DNA of 64,000 bases from positions 1 through 64,000 of the forward strand of contig CAZEFE010000010.1 in assembly GCA_964511385.1 (NCBI GenBank). The letters are read 5' to 3'. Made by a program: the position numbers and the translations under genes. This DNA is from CAILHX01 sp964511385 (lineage in GTDB: Bacteria; Pseudomonadota; Gammaproteobacteria; Burkholderiales; Methylophilaceae). The notes under the pieces are model-generated. The model was not told the origin of the DNA, ran no database searches, and saw only the letters and a list, made by a program, of their open reading frames with translations. This document shows positions 6,959-15,513 of the stretch, piece after piece. Numbering within the stretch: position 1 is the stretch's first letter; each line of letters opens with the position of its first letter.

Positions 6959-7420
6959 TTGGAAGCCATTGTCGTCACTTGGCGTGAGTTGCTCGTCGTC
7001 GTTATCCTGGTTCTGGCGGTTTATATTGCCGAGATGCTGTTGATGATGCGAGCTGGCGGAGCTTTGCGGAAGCCGCGCTGGTTAAGCATCATTCATGAAA
7101 AAACCGTTGAGGCCGAACTGAGGCAGCAACTCGAAGCGCTGACCAAGCGTGTTGCAGTGATAGAAACCGGGATCGCATTGAAGGCGAGTTTGCCAACGCA
7201 GCCGCTGTCTTCTGCCGAGTTTGATTGGTCTGTCACTCCCACACCGCCGATCCCACCCAGCCTGCCGGAAACCAGCCAGGAAGACAAAGCCGAGTCAGAA
7301 ACGGCTTATCAGCGAGCCGTCAAAATGGCGCAGCAAGGCGGAGAGGCGCAGACCTTGGTGGAGGAGTGCGGGATTTCCCACAGTGAAGCTGAACTGATCG
7401 TCTCAATGTACAAACGTTAA
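6959..7420 (+). CDS. DUF2802 membrane-anchored protein of the flagellar operon
   Basis: A 153-residue protein. The N-terminus is one membrane helix (LLVVVILVLAVYIAEMLLMM). A coiled-coil-like stretch (VEAELRQQLEALTKRVAVIE), a proline-rich linker and the C-terminal DUF2802 signature (YQRAVKMAQQGGEAQTLVEECG, shortened here, then SEAELIVSMYK) follow. DUF2802 proteins sit in flagellar clusters of beta- and gammaproteobacteria and have no proven function. The C-terminal helix-turn-helix-like fold suggests partner binding. The start is TTG, chosen because GGAG lies 6 nt upstream and no ATG or GTG fits the frame. Confidence 0.8.
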   Translation: MEAIVVTWRELLVVVILVLAVYIAEMLLMMRAGGALRKPRWLSIIHEKTVEAELRQQLEALTKRVAVIETGIALKASLPTQPLSSAEFDWSVTPTPPIPPSLPETSQEDKAESETAYQRAVKMAQQGGEAQTLVEECGISHSEAELIVSMYKR

Positions 7421-7429
7421 GAGACCGCA

Positions 7430-8554
7430 ATGTTTTATAACGACATCCAGAATCAGTTGGCGTTGCTGGTAAAAACTTCAGCAACGCCGCTGATCGATGT
7501 CGTACAAAGCCCGGCAGAAACCGCGCAGTGGGTGCCCGGGCAGCGTTTGCCAGCCCATGTGGTTGCCAGCCTGCCAAATGGCAGGTTTCACGTCATGGTG
7601 CAAGACCAGACGCTGGATATGAACCTGCCGCGAAGCACTCAGCCGGGCGACAAACTGGAACTGGTTTATATCTCGGATAAGCCACGGCCGACGTTTGCGC
7701 TGTTGAGCGATCTTGCCAAAGCCCTTCCAGCGAGCAGCAACCAGGTCAACCTTAGCCAGGCAGGAAGGCTGATTGGCGCCTTGACCCAGCAAACCACTAC
7801 CGACGCGGCGAATGCCGTGATCAAGACGCCAACGCCGGTTATTCCAGGCGCCCCGGCATCGGTGCAACAACTGGCTACTGCATTGCGCGACACGATTTCC
7901 CAGAGCGGTCTGTTTTATGAGGCGCACCAGGCGCAATGGGTGAGTGGCAGTCGCCCGCTGGAAAGTCTGCTGCATGAGCCGCAAGGCAAACTGGCTGCCG
8001 TGCCGGTCGAGCAGAAATTGCAGGCGCCGGTGGGCACCGATGCAGCCAAGCCCGCTCTGGATGCTGGAATCCAATCGGCGCAACAAGTCCGTGCCGGCGG
8101 CTTGCCTGCCTCTGCTGAGGCACTCAAACTGGGTGCCGATCCCACCCAGCAGATGGTGGCGCCATCTGCTGCGCGCGACGCGGTACATCCGTTAACGGCG
8201 CCTCTTGTGCAGCAGCAACTGGATATCCTCGAGAATCGGCAGATTGTCTGGCAGGGCCAAGTGTGGCCGGGGCAGGAGATGGAGTGGACGATTGAGGAGG
8301 ATGGGCATCGCCAGGGCGGTGCCCCTGAAGAAGGCGCAACGTGGAGCACCCGGTTGCATCTCGATTTTCCCTCCCTGGGCGGCGTTACGGCGCATTTGGC
8401 TTTAGGCGCCGGCGGGCTGAAGATGAATTTTTCAGTGGAACGTGAATCAAGTGCAGCGTTGTTGCAGGCTGAGGCAGCAACGCTGGCACTATCCATGGAG
8501 TCGTCGGGCCTGAAGGTTGCCGGGCTGGCGGTACGGCAGGATGGCGGATCCTGA
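7430..8554 (+). CDS. fliK: FliK-like flagellar hook-length control protein
   Basis: A 374-residue protein. Only the C-terminal 100 residues are clearly conserved: LHLDFPSLGGVTAHLALGAG, then NFSVERESSAALLQAEAATL and a final Gly-Leu-x-Val. This is the Flg_hook (FliK C-terminal) pattern, the part that contacts FlhB and switches export from hook to filament subunits. The rest is rich in Gln, Ala and Pro, as in molecular-ruler proteins. The neighbouring FlhB-like gene overlaps its end by 14 bp, so the two are translationally coupled and probably act together. A second FliK may exist elsewhere in the genome. Confidence 0.8.
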   Translation: MFYNDIQNQLALLVKTSATPLIDVVQSPAETAQWVPGQRLPAHVVASLPNGRFHVMVQDQTLDMNLPRSTQPGDKLELVYISDKPRPTFALLSDLAKALPASSNQVNLSQAGRLIGALTQQTTTDAANAVIKTPTPVIPGAPASVQQLATALRDTISQSGLFYEAHQAQWVSGSRPLESLLHEPQGKLAAVPVEQKLQAPVGTDAAKPALDAGIQSAQQVRAGGLPASAEALKLGADPTQQMVAPSAARDAVHPLTAPLVQQQLDILENRQIVWQGQVWPGQEMEWTIEEDGHRQGGAPEEGATWSTRLHLDFPSLGGVTAHLALGAGGLKMNFSVERESSAALLQAEAATLALSMESSGLKVAGLAVRQDGGS

Positions 8555-8873
8555 GGCACTACAATTTGCGGTAGCGCTTGCCTATCAGGCAGGTGAGAGT
8601 GCACCTACGGTTGTGGCAAAAGGCCGCGGCTTGCTGGCCGAGGCGATCATTGAGAAAGCCCGTGAAGCTGGCGTGTATGTACATGAATCCCCGCAGCTTG
8701 TTGCCATGCTGATGCAGGTTGACCTGGATGCCCAGATTCCTCACGAGCTTTATCTTGCTGTTGCCGAATTGCTGGCATGGCTGTACCGGCTGGAGCATGG
8801 AGGCGCACAGGATGTGGCTCCTCCTGTGCTGAATTTGCCGCCGCGTGAAGAACCGGCTTCTGGTAACGGTTGA
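8541..8873 (+). CDS. FlhB-like protein (cytoplasmic domain homologue)
   Basis: A 110-residue soluble protein matching the C-terminal cytoplasmic domain of FlhB: PTVVAKGRGLLAEAIIEKAR followed by GVYVHESPQLVAMLM. It lacks the four membrane helices and the NPTH autocleavage site of true FlhB. Such stand-alone FlhB-like proteins are known in flagellated bacteria and can partly replace the FlhB C-terminal domain in export. The ATG at 8541 is preferred over an in-frame upstream start at 8517, because GGCAGG precedes it and the family begins here. It converges with glnD, 11 bp away. Confidence 0.82.
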   Translation: MADPEALQFAVALAYQAGESAPTVVAKGRGLLAEAIIEKAREAGVYVHESPQLVAMLMQVDLDAQIPHELYLAVAELLAWLYRLEHGGAQDVAPPVLNLPPREEPASGNG

Positions 8874-8884
8874 CGGCGTCCGTG

Positions 8885-11494
8885 TTAAAGCGCGGCCGTC
8901 AGTTCGCGAGTAATTTCTTGAATGGTGTTTTCTGTCAGGCCAAGGCCGTTCCTGGCGGCAATTGCCAGCGTGTCTTCAGCCCGATTTCCCATGGTGTTGA
9001 TTTTTGCCGATAACAGTTGCACGTCATGTTCGAGCAGCACGTGCGCCACCCTGGACAGCAATCCCGGCCTGTCTCCCGCAATCAGGGTGAGCAAGTGATG
9101 GCCGGTTTTTTCGTCCGGAACAATAGTAATGTGGGTGGCCAACTGGGAGTGCTTCAACTGGCGGTTGAGGCGCCCCTCCAGCGGTGGGTCCGGCGGGGCA
9201 TTGCTGGCCAGCTTGGCTTCTAACCCTTGTTCAATATGCCCGATCAGGTTGCCGTACTTGATCGAGCGGTCGCTATTGTCCAGGACCAGAAAGCTATCCA
9301 GTGCGTAACCATGCTTTGAGGTGTTGATTTTTGCTTCGACAATGCTGTACCCCATGCGCTCGAAAAAAGCACAGATGCGGGCAAACAGGTCGTTGCGGTC
9401 AGGGCTGTAGATCATGATCTGGATGCCATCGCCATCGGGGGACAGCCGCGCGCGGACGATGGGTTTCTTGCTGTCGGCATGCACTAGCAGCAAGCGGGTT
9501 TGCCAGGCAATCTCTTTCGCTTCGTGACGCAGGAAATAGCTGTCTTCGAGTTGCTTCCACCATGACAAGTAAGACTTGCCGGCAATGCCGTAATGCCCAA
9601 GTATCGTTTGCGCGCCTTGCTTTCTGGCGGATATTTCGTCGGCAATGCTATGTATTGGGCTACGCAAGTGGCGTAGGGTGCTGTTGAACAGGCTTTCCAG
9701 CAGGCGGGCTTTCCAGGCGTTCCAGATGGCCGGACTGGTGCCGCGTATATCGGCTACGGTCAATAAATAGAGTGCAGCCAGGTGCCATTCATCGCCAACT
9801 TTGCGAGCGAACTCGGCAATGATGCTGGGGTCACTGATATCTTGCCGCTGCGCCGTGGCAGACATGACGAGATGATTGCGCACCAGCCACGTCACCATCT
9901 CGCTTCCTGCCTTATCCAGCCCGTGAGCAGCACAGAAACGGTGTGCATCTACAGCGCCCAGTGTGGAATGGTCGCCCCCGCGGCCTTTGCCGATGTCATG
10001 GAACAGGGCGGCAAGATAGAGCAGTTCTGGTTGGGGAAATTGGCTGAATAACCGGCTGCACAGCGGAAATTCATGGGCCCTGTCCGTGATGGAAAACCCA
10101 ACCATATTGCTGAGTACGTTCAGGGTGTGTTCATCCACGGTATAAACGTGAAACAGGTCATGCTGCATTTGGTCGGTGATTTTTCCGAATGCCGGAATGT
10201 AGCGCCCCAGGATGCCATAGCGGTGCATGCGCCTGAGCGTACCGATGATGCCCGCGGGGGAGCGCAAAATTTGCATGAAGGCACGCTGGTTATCCGGTGA
10301 TGACCGGAATGCGCGGTTGATGGATTTCCCTGCCTGCCACAACTGCCTGACGGTGGTTGGGTTGGCACCTTCCAGTTCAGGATGCGCTTGCAAGGCGATG
10401 AAGAACTGCAAAATGGTTTCCGGTCTGGCTTGGAAAGCGTCTTTGTCGCGCGTTTCCAGCAGTCCGTTCCTGGCCTGGAAATCATTGCCGATGGGCGTGA
10501 TCGCATGCCGCCGGTTCGCTTCCGAGTCGGCAAAAATATGCTGCTTTAATGTGCCAAGCAGTACTTCGTTCATCAGCCCAATAACGCGAGCGCTTTGGTA
10601 ATAGCGCTGCATGATTTTTTCGCTTGGTCGCTGGGGGTATCGCGCGTTGTGTTCCTGCGCGACTGTGAGCGGAGCTGCTGGCTTGGATGAAAATATCTGT
10701 TTTGCCAGTGTGTCCTGATGATCGAACAGCAGGCGGTCTTCTCTGCGGTCTGCCAGATAGTGCAACTGGATGCGCAGATATTGCAGGAACTTTTCCTGGT
10801 GGCGGATCTGCCTGGCTTCCATCGAACTGATAAAGCCTGCCCGGGTGAGTGCTGCCCAGCCTGGGCGCAGATTGATGCTGCGTGCAATCCAGCCGATCAT
10901 GTGCAAGTCGCGCAGGCCTCCGGGGCTTTCCTTGATGTTGGGTTCGAGATTGTGTGAAGTGTCGTTGTAACGCCTGTGGCGCAGCGTTTGTTCTTCGAGT
11001 TTTGCCGTGAAGAATGCTTCCGGCTGCAGGGCGTGGTGCACCGCGTGCAGCAACGTACGGCATGCACGGCGGTTGCCGGCCAGCCAGCGCGCCTCGAGCA
11101 GGTTGGTCTGGACGGTAATATCGTTCTGCGCTTCTTCCAGGCATTCCGGCAGGGTGCGCACACTGTGGCCTATGCTCAGGCCGATGTCCCAAAGTATCCC
11201 CACGACGGATTCCAGTGTGTTGAGCGCGGCCGGGGTTTCCTCCGGGGTGAGGATCAGGATGTCAACATCCGAATGAGGGTAGAGTTCTCTGCGGCCGTAA
11301 CCGCCGACGGCAATCAGGCTGATGTCGCCCGGCAGGCCGGACTGCGCCCAGATGTCGCGCAGGATGGCGTCAACCAGCCGGCATTGCTCCCGCAGCAGTT
11401 TGTCGGCTTGCTGGTGTTGTTCAAAGGCTGCGCGCAAAGCCGCGCAGCCTTCTTTCAACTGTTTACGCCAGCGCTGGATTGCCGGTTGAGCCAT
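8885..11494 (-). CDS. glnD: Bifunctional [protein-PII] uridylyltransferase/uridylyl-removing enzyme
   Basis: An 869-residue GlnD, the glutamine sensor that adds or removes UMP on PII proteins and so sets nitrogen control. Domain order is complete: nucleotidyltransferase with GGYGRREL and SDVDILIL (about residues 64-82), the middle helical region, an HD hydrolase with LFHDIGKGRGGDHS (H499-D500), and two C-terminal ACT domains (about 690-765 and 795-869) for glutamine sensing. The ATG at 11494 was preferred to a TTG two codons upstream. Its 5' end overlaps the end of map by 32 bp, so map-glnD is one operon. It has a functional link to the nitrate genes at 45-55 kb. Confidence 0.97.
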   Translation of the reverse strand: MAQPAIQRWRKQLKEGCAALRAAFEQHQQADKLLREQCRLVDAILRDIWAQSGLPGDISLIAVGGYGRRELYPHSDVDILILTPEETPAALNTLESVVGILWDIGLSIGHSVRTLPECLEEAQNDITVQTNLLEARWLAGNRRACRTLLHAVHHALQPEAFFTAKLEEQTLRHRRYNDTSHNLEPNIKESPGGLRDLHMIGWIARSINLRPGWAALTRAGFISSMEARQIRHQEKFLQYLRIQLHYLADRREDRLLFDHQDTLAKQIFSSKPAAPLTVAQEHNARYPQRPSEKIMQRYYQSARVIGLMNEVLLGTLKQHIFADSEANRRHAITPIGNDFQARNGLLETRDKDAFQARPETILQFFIALQAHPELEGANPTTVRQLWQAGKSINRAFRSSPDNQRAFMQILRSPAGIIGTLRRMHRYGILGRYIPAFGKITDQMQHDLFHVYTVDEHTLNVLSNMVGFSITDRAHEFPLCSRLFSQFPQPELLYLAALFHDIGKGRGGDHSTLGAVDAHRFCAAHGLDKAGSEMVTWLVRNHLVMSATAQRQDISDPSIIAEFARKVGDEWHLAALYLLTVADIRGTSPAIWNAWKARLLESLFNSTLRHLRSPIHSIADEISARKQGAQTILGHYGIAGKSYLSWWKQLEDSYFLRHEAKEIAWQTRLLLVHADSKKPIVRARLSPDGDGIQIMIYSPDRNDLFARICAFFERMGYSIVEAKINTSKHGYALDSFLVLDNSDRSIKYGNLIGHIEQGLEAKLASNAPPDPPLEGRLNRQLKHSQLATHITIVPDEKTGHHLLTLIAGDRPGLLSRVAHVLLEHDVQLLSAKINTMGNRAEDTLAIAARNGLGLTENTIQEITRELTAAL

Positions 11495-12290
11495 GAACAA
11501 AAGCCGGGGCTGGTGGGCTGCCCGCGGATAGGGTCAGCACATCAAACCCGTGCTCGGTGACAGCGATGGTGTGTTCCCATTGTGCAGAAAGGCTGTGGTC
11601 CTTGGTCACGATCGTCCAACCGTCGCCAAGCTGGCGAATGTCGCGTTTCCCGGCGTTGATCATGGGTTCGATGGTGAATACCATGCCCGCCTGAAGCTTG
11701 GCGCCGGTGCCGGGCTTGCCGTAGTGAAGCACTTGCGGGTCTTCGTGGAACACCTTGCCGATGCCGTGCCCGCAGAACTCCCGGACTACCGAGTACCCGT
11801 GGTTTTCGGCATGCCGCTGAATGGCATAGCCGATGTCGCCCAGCGTGGCGCCGGGTTTGACCTGGGCGATGCCTATCCACATGCATTCATGGGTGATTTC
11901 GCACAGGCGTTTGGCCTGGATGGAGGCCTCGCCGACAATAAACATGCGGCTGGAGTCGCCATGCCAGCCGTCCTTGATGGTGGTGATGTCCAGGTTGACG
12001 ATATCGCCGCTTTTCAATTTCTTGTCGCTGGGTACCCCGTGGCACACCTGATGGTTGATCGAGGTGCAAATGGATTTGGGATAAGGCGTGTGGCCGTGCG
12101 GCGCGTAATTCAACGGTGCCGGGATGCAGCCTTGCACATTGACCATGTAGTCATGGCAAAGCTTGTCGAGTTCGTCCGTGGTGACCCCGGGTTTGACGAA
12201 AGGGGCGATATAGTCCAGCACTTCACCCGCCAGACGGCCGGCGATGCGCATTTTTTCGATGTCCTGCTGATTTTTGATGGTAATGGCCAT
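11463..12290 (-). CDS. map: Methionine aminopeptidase, type I
   Basis: A 275-residue MetAP that removes the initiator methionine from new proteins in the cytoplasm. All five metal ligands are in place: D101, D112, H175 (in GHGIGKVFHEDP), E208 (FTIEPMIN) and E239 (QWEHT). The substrate-binding H84 (VCHGVP) is also present, each at +4 or +5 relative to E. coli. The last 15 or so residues are rich in Ala, Pro and Gly and look like a non-conserved tail. That tail is where the gene runs into glnD. It is divergent from rpsB, as in many Proteobacteria. Confidence 0.97.
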   Translation of the reverse strand: MAITIKNQQDIEKMRIAGRLAGEVLDYIAPFVKPGVTTDELDKLCHDYMVNVQGCIPAPLNYAPHGHTPYPKSICTSINHQVCHGVPSDKKLKSGDIVNLDITTIKDGWHGDSSRMFIVGEASIQAKRLCEITHECMWIGIAQVKPGATLGDIGYAIQRHAENHGYSVVREFCGHGIGKVFHEDPQVLHYGKPGTGAKLQAGMVFTIEPMINAGKRDIRQLGDGWTIVTKDHSLSAQWEHTIAVTEHGFDVLTLSAGSPPAPAFVHGSTGNPALA

Positions 12291-12349
12291 AAATGAATAG
12301 TAACGAACTGAAATTAGGAGCGGTCAGCAATCCGGATATGGCATCCGGA

Positions 12350-12378
12350 TTGAACGACCATGGCGCTTATGGTAACAT
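12350..12378 (+). promoter_or_regulatory. Sigma-70 type promoter for rpsB-tsf
   Basis: TTGAAC (12350-12355), a 17-bp spacer and TAACAT (12373-12378) make a good housekeeping promoter in the map/rpsB gap. Transcription would start near 12385, giving a leader of about 100 nt that contains the pseudoknot element. The -35 overlaps one of two copies of the palindrome ATCCGGAT (12330-12337 and 12343-12350). Confidence 0.65.
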
Positions 12379-12412
12379 ACGCGACCTTTTCATTTTGAGA
12401 AGGAAATTCGCA

Positions 12413-12486
12413 CACGCGTCATGTACAGGGTGCCCGGTAAAAGGGTTGCTGTGACGCGTGGAGGCCTAACCCTTACAGGAGAATCA
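12413..12486 (+). ncRNA. rpsB leader, S2 autoregulatory element (t44-like) with pseudoknot
   Basis: Stem 1 is CACGCGTCA (12413-12421) with TGACGCGTG (12452-12460), nine perfect pairs. Within its loop, AAGGGTT (12441-12447) is fully complementary to AACCCTT (12469-12475) downstream of the stem, giving an H-type pseudoknot that ends one base before the AGGAG ribosome binding site. In gammaproteobacteria the region between map and rpsB holds the t44 element, through which protein S2 represses its own operon. Location and layout here match, so the same role is inferred. Confidence 0.72.
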
Positions 12487-12487
12487 A

Positions 12488-13231
12488 ATGTCTGTGACCA
12501 TGCGTCAAATGCTGGAAGCCGGTGTGCATTTCGGCCACCAAACCCGTTACTGGAACCCAAAGATGGCACCATTCATCTTCGGCGACCGCAACAAAATTCA
12601 TATCGTCAACCTCGAAAAGACCCTGCCTCTGTTCGAAGAGGCCACCAAGTACGTGCGCCAACTGGCCGCCAACAAGAGCCGCATTCTGTTTGTCGGTACC
12701 AAGCGTCAAGCGCGCGACATCGTTAAGGAAGAGGCTGTGCGTGCAGGTTGTGCCTATGTTAACCATCGCTGGCTGGGCGGTATGCTGACCAACTTCAAGA
12801 CCGTCAAGCAGTCCATCAAGCGTCTGCGTGACTACGAAGCCATGATTGAAGACGGTAGCGTCGAGCGCCTGGGTAAGAAGGAAGTGCTGGGCTACAAGCG
12901 CGAAATCGAAAAGCTGGAGCGCTCCATTGGCGGTATCAAGGATCTGGGTGGTTTGCCCGATGCGATCTTTATCATCGACGTCGGTCACGAATCCGGTGCT
13001 GTTACCGAGGCTGGCAAGCTGGGTATCCCCGTGATTGGTGTGGTGGATACCAACAATTCGCCGGATGGCGTTGCTTATGTCATTCCTGGTAATGACGACT
13101 CCAGTCGTGCTATCCGCCTGTATGCCCGTGGTATCGCGGATGCGGTGCTGGAAGGCCGTGCCAATGCGCTGAACGAGATCGTCAAGGCGGCATCTGAAGA
13201 CGGTGCCGAGGATGTTGCGACGGCTCAGTAA
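12488..13231 (+). CDS. rpsB: 30S ribosomal protein S2
   Basis: A 247-residue S2 with the conserved start SVTMRQMLEAGVHFGHQTR and the WNPKMAPFIFG and HRWLGGMLTNFKT motifs. It binds the 30S head/body junction late in assembly and is needed for S1 to attach. The ATG follows ACAGGAGAATCAA. A structured leader precedes it and a terminator-like hairpin follows, so S2 and EF-Ts can be made in different amounts. Confidence 0.98.
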   Translation: MSVTMRQMLEAGVHFGHQTRYWNPKMAPFIFGDRNKIHIVNLEKTLPLFEEATKYVRQLAANKSRILFVGTKRQARDIVKEEAVRAGCAYVNHRWLGGMLTNFKTVKQSIKRLRDYEAMIEDGSVERLGKKEVLGYKREIEKLERSIGGIKDLGGLPDAIFIIDVGHESGAVTEAGKLGIPVIGVVDTNNSPDGVAYVIPGNDDSSRAIRLYARGIADAVLEGRANALNEIVKAASEDGAEDVATAQ

Positions 13232-13240
13232 CCAGCCTGC

Positions 13241-13267
13241 AAAAAGGGGCTGACCGCCCCTTTTTTT
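13241..13267 (+). terminator. Intrinsic terminator/attenuator between rpsB and tsf
   Basis: AAAAAGGGGC, a short loop, then GCCCC followed by seven T. The stem is six or more GC-rich pairs with A/T flanks that lengthen it. It sits 10 bp after the rpsB stop while tsf continues in the same direction, so only part of the transcription is expected to stop here, as known for the same gene pair in E. coli. Confidence 0.85.
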
Positions 13268-13320
13268 GTATCATTTTTTGTATTGATCTTAGAGAATCAT
13301 AGAATCTTAAGGAGTGAAGC

Positions 13321-14196
13321 ATGGCGGAAATTACCGCAAGTATGGTGAAGGAACTGCGCGAGCGCACCGACGCCCCGATGATGGACTGCAAGAAGGCGCT
13401 TACCGAAGCCGATGGCGATATGGTGCGTGCCGAAGAAATCCTGCGCGTACGCTTTGGCAACAAGGCCAGCAAAGCGGCCGGCCGTGTCGCGGCTGAAGGT
13501 ACGGTGGGCGTCAGCGTGAGCGCGGACGGCAAGTCTGGCGCCATGATCGAAGTGAATTCCGAAACCGACTTCTGCGCCAAGAACGATGACTTCCTGGCAT
13601 TTGTGCGTGACCTGGCGGAAATCGTAGCTGCCAGCAAGCCTGCCGATATCGCCGCTGTGGCCGGCCTTTCCATGGGCAATGGCACGGTTGAAGATGCGCG
13701 TACCCAGTTGGTCGGGAAAATTGGTGAAAACATCACACCACGCCGTTTTGTCAGCATCACTGCCAAGGGTAAGCTCGCCAGCTACGTGCACGGCGGCAAG
13801 ATTGGCGTGCTGGTGGACTTGGTGGGTGGTGATGAGGCGTTGGGTAAGGATGTTGCCATGCATATCGCTGCAGCCAAGCCAAAGTCTCTGGACGCCAGCG
13901 GTGTTGATGCTACGCTGATCGAGACCGAGCGTCGGGTGGCCATTGAAAAAGCCAAGGAAGCCGGAAAGCCCGAAGCGATGCTGGAAAAGATCGCCGAAGG
14001 TACGGTGCAGAAGTTCCTGAAGGAAGTGACGCTGCTGAGCCAGCCTTTCGTCAAGGATGACAAGCAGACCATCGAGCAGTTGCTGAAGGCCAATAATGCC
14101 AGCGTTGCATCGTTTACCATGTACGTGGTGGGCGAGGGCATTGAAAAAGTCGTGACCGATTTCGCTGCGGAAGTGGCAGCGGCTGCCAAGGTTTAA
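13321..14196 (+). CDS. tsf: Translation elongation factor Ts
   Basis: A 291-residue EF-Ts, the nucleotide exchange factor for EF-Tu. The N-terminal UBA-like domain (ITASMVKELRERTDAPMMD, then CKKALTEADGD) and the core motif EVNSETDFCAKNDDF are present. The ATG follows AAGGAGTGAAGC. It is followed by pyrH after 2 bp, so the two are closely coupled. Confidence 0.98.
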   Translation: MAEITASMVKELRERTDAPMMDCKKALTEADGDMVRAEEILRVRFGNKASKAAGRVAAEGTVGVSVSADGKSGAMIEVNSETDFCAKNDDFLAFVRDLAEIVAASKPADIAAVAGLSMGNGTVEDARTQLVGKIGENITPRRFVSITAKGKLASYVHGGKIGVLVDLVGGDEALGKDVAMHIAAAKPKSLDASGVDATLIETERRVAIEKAKEAGKPEAMLEKIAEGTVQKFLKEVTLLSQPFVKDDKQTIEQLLKANNASVASFTMYVVGEGIEKVVTDFAAEVAAAAKV

Positions 14197-14198
14197 CG

Positions 14199-14915
14199 AT
14201 GGCAACTCCCGCCTACAAGCGCATCCTGTTGAAACTGTCCGGCGAAGCCCTGATGGGCGAGGACAGTTACGGCATCAATCGCGCCACTATCAGCCGCATT
14301 GTGGCCGAGATCAAGGAGGTTGTTGATCTGGGCGTGCAAGTGGGGGTGGTGATAGGCGGGGGTAATATCTTCCGTGGCGTAGCGCCTGCGGCAGTGGGCA
14401 TGGACCGGGCCACTGCCGACTATATGGGTATGATGGCTACGGTCATGAATGCCCTGGCGCTGCAGGATGCCATGCGCCAGATCGGCCTGGTTAGCCGGGT
14501 GCAATCCGCGCTGACCATCGAGCAGGTGGCCGAGCCATATATCCGGGGCAAGGCGATGCGCTACCTGGAAGAAGGCAAGGTGGTCATTTTTGGTGCGGGA
14601 ACCGGCAACCCGTTTTTCACCACCGATACCGCAGCAGCACTGCGGGGGATGGAGATGAACGCCGACATCGTGCTGAAGGCAACCAAGGTGGACGGGGTGT
14701 ATACCGATGACCCCAAGACCAACCCTGATGCAATGCGTTACAAGAATTTGAGTTTTGATGAAGCCATTGTGCGTAATCTGAAGGTCATGGATGCCACAGC
14801 GTTGACGCTGTGCCGCGATCAGCAATTGCCGCTATGCGTGTTCAGCATCTTCAAGCAGGGCGCGCTCAAGCGCGTCGTGTTCGGTGAGGATGAGGGAACG
14901 CTGGTACAGCCTTGA
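14199..14915 (+). CDS. pyrH: UMP kinase (uridylate kinase)
   Basis: A 238-residue hexameric bacterial UMP kinase of the amino acid kinase fold, making UDP from UMP. Visible motifs are RILLKLSGEALMGE, the glycine loop GVVIGGGNIFRG, and GAGTGNPFFTTDTAAALR. The ATG begins two bases after the tsf stop. It supplies UDP for RNA and for the UDP-sugars used by the lpx and peptidoglycan steps encoded nearby. Confidence 0.98.
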   Translation: MATPAYKRILLKLSGEALMGEDSYGINRATISRIVAEIKEVVDLGVQVGVVIGGGNIFRGVAPAAVGMDRATADYMGMMATVMNALALQDAMRQIGLVSRVQSALTIEQVAEPYIRGKAMRYLEEGKVVIFGAGTGNPFFTTDTAAALRGMEMNADIVLKATKVDGVYTDDPKTNPDAMRYKNLSFDEAIVRNLKVMDATALTLCRDQQLPLCVFSIFKQGALKRVVFGEDEGTLVQP

Positions 14916-14932
14916 AGTAAAAGGAATTAAGC

Positions 14933-15490
14933 ATGATTAACGACATCAAGAAATCCGCAGAACAGAAAATGCAAAAGTCGCTGGAGGTGCTGAAAGTTGA
15001 CCTCGGCAAGGTGCGTACCGGACGTGCGCACACCGGCATCCTGGATCATGTTCAGGTTGATTATTACGGCAGTCCGGTGCCGATCAGCCAGGTCGCCAAC
15101 ATTTCCCTGGCCGATGCGCGCACCATTACCGTCCAGCCATGGGAAAAACCCATGATTGCCAAGGTCGAGAAGGCGATTCGTGACGCCGACCTGGGCTTGA
15201 ATCCGGCGACTAACGGTGATGTGATCCGTGTGCCGATGCCGATGCTGACCGAAGAGCGCCGCAAGGATTTGATCAAAGTGGTGCGTGGTGAAGCCGAGTC
15301 GGCCAAGGTTTCCATTCGTAATATCCGTCGCGATGCCAATGATGCCCTGAAGAAATTGTTGAAAGACAAGGAAATCGGCGAAGACGACGAGCGCCGCGCG
15401 CAGGATGAAGTACAAAAGCTCACGGATAAACATATCGCCGAAGTGGACAAGGTATTGCAGGCGAAAGAAACTGATCTGATGGCCGTTTAA
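14933..15490 (+). CDS. frr: Ribosome recycling factor
   Basis: A 185-residue RRF that, with EF-G, splits the post-termination ribosome. The family start (INDIKKSAEQKMQKSLEVLK), the KVRTGRAHTGILD motif and the C-terminal long-helix segment are complete. The ATG follows AAAAGGAATTAAGC. It is placed between pyrH and uppS as in most Proteobacteria. Confidence 0.98.
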   Translation: MINDIKKSAEQKMQKSLEVLKVDLGKVRTGRAHTGILDHVQVDYYGSPVPISQVANISLADARTITVQPWEKPMIAKVEKAIRDADLGLNPATNGDVIRVPMPMLTEERRKDLIKVVRGEAESAKVSIRNIRRDANDALKKLLKDKEIGEDDERRAQDEVQKLTDKHIAEVDKVLQAKETDLMAV

Positions 15491-15513
15491 CCGCTGCCGG
15501 TCTCCTCTATCTC

